From NCBI GenBank assembly GCA_013215905.1, contig JABSQI010000034.1, forward strand, positions 1-10,897: 10,897 nt of DNA, written 5' to 3'. Source of the DNA: Legionellales bacterium (lineage in GTDB: Bacteria > Pseudomonadota > Gammaproteobacteria > PIVX01). The translations under genes were made by a program, and so were the position numbers. Shown in pieces: positions 1 to 7,100 of this stretch; the first letter of the stretch is position 1, and every line of letters begins with the position of its first letter. The notes under the pieces are model-generated. The model saw nothing but the letters and a program-made list of their open reading frames with translations. It did not search any database and was not told the origin of the DNA.

Positions 1-1239
1 AAATTAGCTAATAGAGCATTCAAAGCAGTATACTCTTATGCGATAGGTCTTAGAGGCAAGCCAAGGTTTAAAGGTTTCAATCGTCTTTCAAGCATTGAAG
101 GTAAAAATAATGCATCAGGTATTCGCTGGAAAGATGGCTATGTTCATTGGTCTGGTTTGAGATTAAGTACATATCCAATTGGTAAAGATAAACATGGATT
201 AGCCACATATGCTTTGTCATGTAAAACAAAATACGTCCGATTAATAAAAAGAATTATAAAAAGTAAAGATGTTTGGTATGTTCAGCTTGTTCAAGCAGGT
301 AAGCCATTTATTAAAGAAAAAAATATATCATCTGATGATATTGTTGGTTTAGATATTGGACCATCTACAATAGCTGCTGTAAATAGTGAACATGCACAAT
401 TGCAAGCATTTTGCGGTGAAGTTAAGAATTATGATTCTCAGATTAAGGCTCTACAAAGAAAGATAAACCGCTCTATGAGAGCCAATAATCCAACTAATTA
501 TGAAGAAACTAAATACATAAAGAATAGCAATGGAAAAACTGTAAGAAAACATGGCAAACCAAAGTCTAAACAGCGATGGCATTATTCTAATAATTGCAAA
601 ACATTAAAATCAGAGGTGGCAGAGCTACATAGAAAAATGGCAGCAGCTAGAAATACATCCCAAGGCAATCTTGCCAATCAAATATTAAGAATGGGTAATA
701 TTATAAAAACAGAGAAATTATCATATAAAGGATTTCAAAAACTATATGGGAGAAGTATATTAAAACGCTCTCCTGCAACATTTATTGGTAAATTATGCTA
801 CAAAGCCGAGAATGCTGGTGGTATGGTAGAACCATTTAGCACCTATAAGACAGCACTAAGTCAAACCTGTGTATGTGGACACAAGCAAAAGAAACCTCTC
901 AAGCAGAGATGGCATAATTGCAGTAATTGTGGAGCTACCGCACAAAGAGATCTATTCAGTGCTAACTTAGCAAGGTATGTTGAAAAAGATAGCTTAGATA
1001 TGACTCAAGCACAACGGGCTTGGGCAGGTGTAGATATTCTCCTGAGAAAGGCGGTATCTAAGCTGAAAGAAACTGCAAACGGACAATCTAAATCATTGTC
1101 TAGCTTTGGATTAAACCAGAGACAGAGCGGTTCGCCTGAAAAAGAGAAATCGATCATTAATGAGGCTTTAGATGTTGTAGGCATTAGCCGAGAGTTAAAG
1201 AAAGTTAATGATCTTGTTCTTAGAACCCCCTGTCTTTAG
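1..1239 (+). CDS. tnpB: TnpB-type RNA-guided nuclease / IS605-IS1341-like OrfB, 5' end outside window
   Basis: The frame is open from base 1 to a TAG stop, giving 412 visible residues; the start lies left of the window. A TTG at 157 could be read as a start, but clear family sequence (GKPRFKGF, then SSIEGKNNASGIRW) lies upstream of it in frame. Numbering from base 1, the RuvC-like carboxylates are D118 (GLDIG), E238 (KTEKLSYKG) and D317 (QRDLFSANLA). Between the last two lies a zinc ribbon with C290, C292, C307 and C310. TnpB proteins are known to be RNA-guided DNA endonucleases that use an RNA from the right end of their element and help it persist after excision; activity here is inferred. 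The C-terminal 80 residues after the last RuvC motif look like the poorly ordered tail seen in IS1341-type members, and their DNA overlaps the candidate guide RNA. No tnpA is visible. By eye the gene is richer in G+C than its neighbours, which suggests transfer. Confidence 0.9.
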   Translation, partial: KLANRAFKAVYSYAIGLRGKPRFKGFNRLSSIEGKNNASGIRWKDGYVHWSGLRLSTYPIGKDKHGLATYALSCKTKYVRLIKRIIKSKDVWYVQLVQAGKPFIKEKNISSDDIVGLDIGPSTIAAVNSEHAQLQAFCGEVKNYDSQIKALQRKINRSMRANNPTNYEETKYIKNSNGKTVRKHGKPKSKQRWHYSNNCKTLKSEVAELHRKMAAARNTSQGNLANQILRMGNIIKTEKLSYKGFQKLYGRSILKRSPATFIGKLCYKAENAGGMVEPFSTYKTALSQTCVCGHKQKKPLKQRWHNCSNCGATAQRDLFSANLARYVEKDSLDMTQAQRAWAGVDILLRKAVSKLKETANGQSKSLSSFGLNQRQSGSPEKEKSIINEALDVVGISRELKKVNDLVLRTPCL

Positions 1240-1256
1240 ACATGGGTGAGTATCAG
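1152..1256 (+). ncRNA. Candidate right-end guide RNA (omega/reRNA) scaffold of TnpB
   Basis: Three stems are visible. The first is a perfect 9-bp stem, GATCATTAA (1152-1160) with TTAATGATC (1205-1213). Inside it is a short hairpin GGCT/AGCC (1164-1167 with 1186-1189). The third is the terminal hairpin CCCCTGTC-TTTA-GACATGGG (1227-1246), with one C-T mismatch. The tnpB stop codon (1237-1239) sits in the loop and 3' arm of the last hairpin. In known TnpB systems the guide RNA scaffold overlaps the 3' end of tnpB and continues past the element end, so the guide would be the flanking DNA from about 1256 onwards. The true 5' end of the RNA is not defined; only the paired region is given. Confidence 0.5.
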
Positions 1257-1376
1257 AATTATAATTAGAATTGATGTGATTGTTAGGTTTCTATGTTATT
1301 TTTATCCTAAAGTATAAATAATACAGATTAGTTACATGTTCTGAAAAAATAGCTTTGTTTAATAAACATATGCACC

Positions 1377-1862
1377 CTATTTACTTATAGTTTTTCCGTC
1401 AAATTTAATAACATCAAATCTAACACTATTATTATCTATACTATTTGCCCATATCATAACGGAAATATTATGCTCTTGATTAAGATTTATAATCCGTTCT
1501 ATTTTTCTTAAATCTGGACATAGCTCATAAAAATCTTTATTGTCATTTAGCAACCAAGTTGTTAATATGGAGATAGAAATGATTTTTATATAATATGGAT
1601 ACATGTTATTTGGTATTGTAATTTTTTGATATTCTTCATTTCTAAAAAGAGATATGGTCTCCTTTGGCTTTACTTCTTGTTCAAAAATATACTCATCCTC
1701 TGAAAAATCTTTTTTATATTGTTTTTGAAAATTAGAATGGCGAAATGAATATTTAATTTTTATCAAATTATAAGAATTATTCTGTAAAGCTGGAACATCA
1801 GCAAAAACAAATTGATATATAATTAGACATACACAAATTAAATTTGTTATTACGAACTTCAT
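1377..1862 (-). CDS. Hypothetical small secreted protein
   Basis: I do not recognise this 161-residue protein. It starts with a good signal peptide: MKF, a hydrophobic core of about residues 4-20, and a plausible cleavage after VFA (A21). The mature part would be about 140 residues, mostly polar and Asn/Lys/Ile-rich, with a single cysteine in an ELCPD motif. It is therefore probably periplasmic or exported. The start is well supported: TAAGGTAGGAAA stands immediately before the ATG, one of the few clear Shine-Dalgarno sequences in this window. The gene lies downstream of another orphan gene on the same strand, after a 106-bp gap. Its 3' end is 121 bp from the right end of the tnpB element and converges on it. 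A real gene is likely; the function is unknown. Confidence 0.65.
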   Translation of the reverse strand: MKFVITNLICVCLIIYQFVFADVPALQNNSYNLIKIKYSFRHSNFQKQYKKDFSEDEYIFEQEVKPKETISLFRNEEYQKITIPNNMYPYYIKIISISILTTWLLNDNKDFYELCPDLRKIERIINLNQEHNISVMIWANSIDNNSVRFDVIKFDGKTISK

Positions 1863-1900
1863 TTTCCTACCTTATTTAAATATTTAATTAATGAGGATTA

Positions 1901-1930
1901 ATACTACATCTTATTTTCTGCTACCCTCAA
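1901..1930 (-). promoter_or_regulatory. Possible sigma70-type promoter for the small secreted protein
   Basis: On the minus strand TTGAGG (1925-1930) is followed after 18 bp by TAGTAT (1901-1906), about 38 bp before the ATG of the 161-residue gene. The match is partial and the DNA is AT-rich, so it may be fortuitous. Confidence 0.25.
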
Positions 1931-1968
1931 AATATTATCCCTTGTTCTACCACAAAATATTTAGTTCT

Positions 1969-2613
1969 TCATTTGTAGGTGACATAAGCATTTTTATTCA
2001 TCAATAACGGGTAATTAATTTCAAGTGTTTCTAAATTCCCTATTGTGTCTGAAACATTGTTAGAGAAACTATATTTATTTTCAATTGAAAACTTAATAAA
2101 TTCTCTTTTGCTATCCGATAAATAATCAGTAATTAACATTAGTATTTCTTTAGGTAATGGTTTTCTGCTTTTTTTATACTGCTTATTAGAAATATATTTC
2201 GTGGACTTATGGTCACTATCAATGTCCGTTTTATAAAGATTTGAGTTTACTATCAAGTCACATTCTTTCTGAAAATTTTTAAGAATTATCTCAAGGGAAA
2301 AAGAAAGAGGGTCAACACCATACTCTGCTTCTATTTTAGACATTAATTTCGAAGCATCTGGTGCTTTATGATTACTATATATTAATAACATCATCTCACC
2401 ATGAATTATCTTATCTGAATCATCAATAATAACTTGAATTTTATCATCAATATGAAATTTTTCTTTATTATCATCTAATTTATAAAGAGGCGTAAATATT
2501 ATTTTTCCGCTTTTAGTTATTAACTTTAATTGTGTTTCTTTAAAAACATAAAACAAAAATTTTTGAATTGGCAAAATGAAATAGTATAGTAACATAAAAA
2601 GCAGATATATCAT
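1969..2613 (-). CDS. Hypothetical membrane-anchored protein
   Basis: I do not recognise this 214-residue protein. A single very hydrophobic segment (about residues 2-24, MIYLLFMLLYYFILP...) is followed by a polar domain rich in Lys, Asp, Ser and Ile, so it looks like an N-terminally anchored protein. Whether the soluble part faces the cytoplasm or the periplasm is unclear. There is no cysteine-based lipobox. The ATG has no recognisable Shine-Dalgarno sequence (AAAACTAGTA precedes it). An in-frame Met at position 7 is an alternative start that would shorten the anchor. The open frame is long for such AT-rich DNA, which supports a real gene. It sits upstream of the small secreted protein on the same strand, and the two may be an accessory pair, but no operon overlap shows this. 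Confidence 0.6.
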   Translation of the reverse strand: MIYLLFMLLYYFILPIQKFLFYVFKETQLKLITKSGKIIFTPLYKLDDNKEKFHIDDKIQVIIDDSDKIIHGEMMLLIYSNHKAPDASKLMSKIEAEYGVDPLSFSLEIILKNFQKECDLIVNSNLYKTDIDSDHKSTKYISNKQYKKSRKPLPKEILMLITDYLSDSKREFIKFSIENKYSFSNNVSDTIGNLETLEINYPLLMNKNAYVTYK

Positions 2614-2961
2614 TACTAGTTTTTCATAAAAAAGAACTCAAATTTTCTCTAACTTGAAATGGCTTATTCTATTTTGGGAATAAACTTGCTTCCAGAATTT
2701 ATAAATAAAAAAGTGCTATTTCCTAATGTCAATCACATACTCTAAAAGCATTAATTAAATACATTTTGTGAAATTTAAATCTATCTATAATACAATCAAA
2801 AAATATACTCTATATATCATATTCTCAAATTTAATTTATGCTGCATTTTTTGCTTATAACTCCCTTTTATAAATTATTAGAGAAAATATTTTTACTTTTC
2901 TTTGCTTGCTTATCTACTTCTTTGAAAAAATTTTCTCTATAGCTTTAAGAGTATAGTGAGT

Positions 2962-2986
2962 CTTAGTACTAAGGGGTAGCTAGCTA
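2962..2986. repeat. Two adjacent perfect palindromes
   Basis: CTTAGTACTAAG (2962-2973, 12 bp) is followed three bases later by TAGCTAGCTA (2977-2986, 10 bp). The core AGCTAGCTA recurs at about 3142. Dimeric regulators bind such sites, but no gene starts nearby, and one 12-bp palindrome per kilobase is expected by chance in DNA this AT-rich. Confidence 0.4.
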
Positions 2987-3051
2987 TATCATTGTATTAT
3001 TCCTCTAATAGATCTAGCAATCTTATCTCAAGCATAGAACCATTATATTTG

Positions 3052-3065
3052 TTATACATGTATAA
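3052..3065. repeat. 14-bp perfect palindrome TTATACATGTATAA
   Basis: The sequence equals its own reverse complement over 14 bases. Its TACATGTA core resembles operators of small dimeric repressors in general shape. No coding start lies close by, so a regulatory role is only a possibility. Confidence 0.4.
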
Positions 3066-3335
3066 GCATTTTAGATAAATTATTGAACAACTCACATAGA
3101 TACTTAAGAATTTTATAAAAATAATTTTTCTAAGAATAGAAGCTAGCTAATTTTATTGTCTATTTTTGAAGAAATTCTCGGCTAGTAACACTGCCTTCAA
3201 ACTGTTTTGATAATTTTTTTTAAACATTATTGTATAAAAGTAGCTCAATATAAGTCATTGTATATTTTTTCACCTATAATTTATTAACATATAACATATT
3301 TGTAATATATATATCAGTTATATACCTAAAATTTG

Positions 3336-3349
3336 TAAGATATATCTTA
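3336..3349. repeat. 14-bp perfect palindrome TAAGATATATCTTA
   Basis: The sequence equals its own reverse complement over 14 bases. It lies about 285 bp before the DUF2062 start, beyond the predicted promoter, so a direct role there is doubtful. Confidence 0.4.
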
Positions 3350-3386
3350 AATAGCTGTAGTATTTCGATCATAAAAACCGCCCATT

Positions 3387-3407
3387 AGTATGTAACATAC
3401 TGTTTTT
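3387..3407 (+). terminator. Hairpin AGTATG-TAA-CATACT followed by a T tract
   Basis: A 6-bp stem (3387-3392 with 3396-3401) and 3-base loop are followed by GTTTTT. TAAAAAC (3372-3378) can also pair with GTTTTTA (3402-3408), leaving a bulge. The stem has only two G-C pairs, so as a terminator it would be weak. It could equally be a protein-binding palindrome. Confidence 0.25.
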
Positions 3408-3453
3408 AAAGGATATAGTCATTCTTTATAAGTAAATTTTACTATAAGTATTA

Positions 3454-3567
3454 CTACCATATTTTTAAAAACTCTGCTAAATTATAAATACCCCATGGAT
3501 GAATGTGCTGAGCAAGGAAGCTCTCTTTATTTTCAGGGTGTTTTTCATGTATAACTGTATGAAATTG
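3454..3567 (-). pseudogene. Possible relic of a gene 3' end (37 codons)
   Basis: On the minus strand, between a TAA at 3568-3570 and a TAG at 3454-3456, the frame reads a protein-like stretch that includes FLAQHIHPWGIYNLAEFL. It has no start codon, and its upstream boundary falls inside the left arm of the nested inverted repeat. The pattern H-x2-PW followed by an amphipathic helix reminds me of the C-terminal helix of TorD/DmsD-type chaperones, but this is a weak impression from one short peptide. It may be chance. Confidence 0.2.
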
Positions 3568-3616
3568 TTACAATGATTAACATAAAAAATGAATATGTTA
3601 TAATAGTAACAATTTC
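3561..3616. repeat. Nested inverted repeat overlapping the DUF2062-mfd promoter
   Basis: The outer arms GAAATTGTTAC (3561-3571) and GTAACAATTTC (3606-3616) are perfect 11-bp inverted repeats 34 bp apart. The inner arms TAACATA (3578-3584) and TATGTTA (3594-3600) are perfect 7-bp inverted repeats. The -35 and -10 boxes lie between or within the arms, and the right outer arm covers the expected transcription start. The layout fits an operator pair around a promoter. It could instead be a small palindromic element or a DNA cruciform. Confidence 0.6.
3577..3604 (+). promoter_or_regulatory. Near-consensus sigma70 promoter for DUF2062-mfd
   Basis: The -35 box TTAACA (3577-3582, five of six consensus bases) is separated by 16 bp from a perfect TATAAT (3599-3604), which has an extended TG motif at 3596-3597. 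Transcription would start near 3611, about 23 bases before the ATG at 3634. The promoter is embedded in the nested inverted repeat, so regulation by a dimeric DNA-binding protein is plausible but not shown. Confidence 0.7.
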
Positions 3617-3633
3617 GTCTTTTATGTAAAAAA

Positions 3634-4152
3634 ATGCCTAAACATCTTATAAAAAAATATATTCCATCTAATGATAATTTAAGAACAAACAAGCACCTAC
3701 AAATATTTGGTAATAAACTATTAAAAAATCAAATTTGGAATCTGAACATAAATACAACTTCTAGAGCATTTGCCGTTGGAGTATTTTGCGCATTCTTACC
3801 CATTCCCTTTCAAATGGTTGTAGCAGCTGCACTAGCTATTATTACCAATGCAAATCTGCCAATTTCGGTAGCTCTAGTATGGCTGACAAACCCTATTACT
3901 ATTCCACCTGTTTTTTATTTTTGTTACAGAGTTGGTGTCATTCTCACTGGTTCAACAATTCAAACTACATCAATATCTTTATCTATTGAATGGCTTAGTT
4001 CACAATTAGGTAAAATAATGCTCCCACTAATAGTAGGATCGCTATTTTGTGGAATAATATCTGCAATATTTAGCTATTATTTCATTAAAACCGCATGGAA
4101 GATACAAACTGGAAGGAAATGGAGAAATAGACGTTCTGGTTCTGTAGCCTAA
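3634..4152 (+). CDS. DUF2062 family inner-membrane protein
   Basis: This 172-residue protein matches the DUF2062 family over its whole length. It has a basic N-terminus (MPKHLIKKYIP), the family core RAFAVGVFCAFLPIPFQM (residues 44-61), NLPISVALVWLTNPIT (74-89) and PPVFYFCYRVG (91-101), and a basic C-terminal tail. Hydrophobic segments at about 44-70, 76-105 and 128-153 place it in the cytoplasmic membrane. The family's biochemical role is unknown to me. The start is chosen by the MP-[RK]-x2-KKY beginning typical of the family. No Shine-Dalgarno sequence precedes it, and the predicted leader is only about 23 bases. Its TAA stop overlaps the mfd ATG by one base (TAATG), so the two genes are cotranscribed and probably translationally coupled. 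No functional link to Mfd is evident. Confidence 0.9.
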   Translation: MPKHLIKKYIPSNDNLRTNKHLQIFGNKLLKNQIWNLNINTTSRAFAVGVFCAFLPIPFQMVVAAALAIITNANLPISVALVWLTNPITIPPVFYFCYRVGVILTGSTIQTTSISLSIEWLSSQLGKIMLPLIVGSLFCGIISAIFSYYFIKTAWKIQTGRKWRNRRSGSVA

Positions 4153-7100
4153 TGCCAATTAATATCCCTTTAACAAATCATCCTACAGATTATTGGAAAA
4201 ATCTTCACAATTGTTCTAGAGGATTATACATCACGAATTTTTTTAAAGAACACCAAAGACCTATTTTAGCAATAACTTCTTCCGTTTTAGATAGTATCAA
4301 TCTAGTAACAACTCTAAAATTTTTTTTGGATGAAAAAGACTACCCAAAAATTATGTTATTTCCAGATCGTGAAACTCTACCATATGATCAACTATCTCCA
4401 CATAAAGATATAACATCAGAGAGGCTATCAATATTATCAAAAATCACCAATACAGAAAAATATATTCTAGTAATAAGTATAAATACCTTAATGAATTTAC
4501 TTCCTCCAAAAGAATTTACATCAAAATATAGTTTTGATATGGAGCTAGGTCAAATATTAGATTTAGAATCATTTAAATTAGAATTATCTAAATCAGGATA
4601 TCACTGCGTAAACAAGGTAATGGAACACGGCGAATACTGCATCAAAGGAGGAATTTTAGACCTTTTCCCTATGGGACATAAAGCTCCTTATAGAATAGAA
4701 TTGTTCGATAACACAATTGAAACGATTAGAGAGTTTAATCCAGAAACACAAATTTCAAAAAATAAAATAGATTTCATAAAAATTATGCCTGCTCATGAAT
4801 ATCAACTAGATAAATTTTCAATTGATATTTTTAAAACTAAATATAAAAACGAGTTTATCACAAACCCCAAAGACTGTGGGATATATCAATCAATTACTAA
4901 CAAGCTACCCGCTCCAGGAGCAGAATATTATCTACCATTATTTTTTGAAAGAACATCAAATTTATTAGATTATCTCCAAGAGAATACTATAATAATTCAT
5001 ACTGATAATATACTAGAGTCCAGCAAGGACTTTTTTGAGCAAATTAAAGAAAGATATAATTCTCTAAAAATAGATAAATATAGATCTTTATTAAAACCGA
5101 GCTCAGCATTTCTCACACAAGAAAATTTATTTAGCAAAATTAATGAATATAAAAACATTCAAATACAAAACGATACAATAAGTCATGATAACGCCCTTGA
5201 TTTTAAATGTTCAACTATAAACAATTTTAATATAGACGTTCATCAAGATTACCCAATGCAAATAGTAAAAGATTTTATAACAAACAGTAAATATAGAACT
5301 TTAATAGTCGCAGATTCGTTAGGAAGACAGGAAATTATATTATCTTTATTTGCAAGCATTGAACTTGCCCCACAAATTACTAGCAACTGGCAATCCTTCT
5401 TAGAAAGTCAAGGTGACATCTGTATAACAACTGGAAAAATTTCTCATGGATGTACTCTTAACGAAGAAAATATAAATATTATTACTGAATATGAGTTGTT
5501 TGGGTATGAATCGCACTTACCTTCAAGAAGATCTACACAAACAATTGATAGCAAATACATCTTAAAAAATTTAGTAGAATTAGATATTGGAGAATATGTT
5601 GTTCACATCGATTATGGTATCTCAATTTATCGTGGTCTAAAAACAATTGCAACAAATAATATTAATGCAGAATTTATTAATCTAGAATTTGCTGATAATG
5701 CTATGATTTATGTCCCGATCACAGCTTTACATTTAATATCTAGATATGGAGGAGCCAACTCTGAAAATATAGCACTAAGTAAATTAGGAACTAAGTCATG
5801 GTCTAAAGAAAAAGAAAAAGCATTAAGACAAATCCATGATACAGCAGCAGAATTATTGAATATTTATGCTTTAAGACAAAAAAGCAAGGGGCTTCATTTC
5901 ACAATAAACCATCAAGACTACATGAAATTTTGTGCTAAATTTGGTTATGAAGAAACTATAGATCAAACAAAAGCATGTCAAGATGTTCTAGATGATATGT
6001 TAAGTAACAAATTAATGGACAGATTAATTTGTGGAGATGTTGGTTTTGGAAAAACAGAAGTGGCAATGCGAGCAGCATATATTGCAATCAAAAACAACAA
6101 GCAAGTAGCGGTTTTAGTTCCGACAACCCTACTATCAGAACAACATTATAAAAATTTCATCGATAGATTTGCAGGATTTGATGTGGCCATTGAATCTATT
6201 TCTAGATTTAAAAACGCTAAAGAAAAACAACAAATCTTACAAAATCTTAAGACGGGTAAAATAAACATTATTATTGGAACACATAGCTTAATTCAACAAA
6301 ATATAGATTTTTTTGCATTAGGACTTTTAATTATAGATGAAGAACATAGATTTGGAGTAAAGCAAAAAGAGTTCATAAAAAGTAGAAAAAGTAATATAGA
6401 TATAATTTCACTAACAGCGACCCCTATACCAAGAACTCTAAATATGTCGCTTAATGGTATTAGAGATATTTCTATTATAGCTACTCCACCAAAATCAAGA
6501 CTAGCAATCAAAACATTTACTATGCAAAAATCTGAATCTATCATTAGAGAAGCAATCCTTAGAGAATTATACAGAGGTGGCCAAGTATTTTATTTGCATA
6601 ATAATATACAAACAATGCAAAGTACTTATAACTTTATTAATAAACTAGTGCCAGAAGCTAAAATCAAAATCGCTCATGGAAAGATGCCCGAAAAAGAGCT
6701 AGAGCAGATAATGTCAGATTTTTATCATACAAATTTCAATGTTTTACTCTGCACAACAATAATAGAAACCGGTATAGATGTACCAACAGCAAATACCATT
6801 ATAGTTGATAGATCTGATAAATATGGATTAGCTCAATTACATCAATTACGCGGAAGAGTTGGTAGATCACACCATCAAGCATATGCATATTTTATGCTAC
6901 CTGATGAAAAATTAATTACCAAGGACGCAAAAAAAAGGATAGAAGCTATTACATCATTAAACGATTTAGGAACAGGTTTTAATCTTGCTTCCCACGATCT
7001 TGATATTAGAGGTTCAGGTGAAATATTAGGACAAGAACAAAGTGGCAGTATTCAAAAAATAGGTCTTTCTCTTTATTCTGAGTTGTTAGAACAAACAGTT

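Larger units (their letters stand above)
1..1256 (+). mobile_element. Right part of an IS605/IS1341-like element
   Basis: The element consists of the tnpB-type gene and a short right end. The right end carries the hairpin at 1227-1246, followed by GTGAGTATCA, which resembles the hairpin plus GAG...TCA ends of IS200/IS605-group elements. No terminal inverted repeat or target duplication is expected for this group, so the exact boundary is an estimate (about 1254-1256). The left end, with its insertion tetra- or pentanucleotide, lies outside the window. Without a visible tnpA it may be an IS1341-type element that depends on a transposase in trans. Confidence 0.6.
2614..3633. other. AT-rich intergenic region without a convincing gene
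   Basis: No frame on either strand gives a credible complete protein; stops are dense in all frames I read. The region contains short perfect palindromes, a possible gene-tail relic near its right end, and the promoter/inverted repeat that precedes the DUF2062 gene. The low G+C and the short protein-like scraps on the minus strand suggest decayed coding DNA. I see no tRNA, rRNA or CRISPR-like repeat here. Confidence 0.7.

Noticed and set aside
157..1239. TTG at 157 as the start of the tnpB gene
   Set aside because: The frame is open back to base 1, and the upstream residues are typical family sequence, so the gene begins outside the window.
2878..2939. 10-bp inverted repeat TAGAGAAAAT / ATTTTCTCTA, possible small RNA
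   Set aside because: It is almost all A/T apart from the GAG/CTC, with a 42-base spacer. A match of this size is expected about once per kilobase here, and no promoter or T tract frames it.
3180..3240. Minus-strand peptide scrap SKQFEGSVTSREFLQK as a transposase remnant
   Set aside because: Only 18 codons lie between stops, and I could not link it to any family.
3477..3692. 71-codon minus-strand ORF
   Set aside because: It overlaps the DUF2062 start and the promoter, has unnatural composition and no recognisable domain.
3786..3989. 67-codon plus-strand ORF inside DUF2062
   Set aside because: It is a shifted-frame shadow of a well-supported family protein.
6293..6544. 83-codon minus-strand ORF inside mfd
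   Set aside because: It lies opposite the DEEH and motif III coding region; its hydrophobic look is the complement of Mfd coding sequence.
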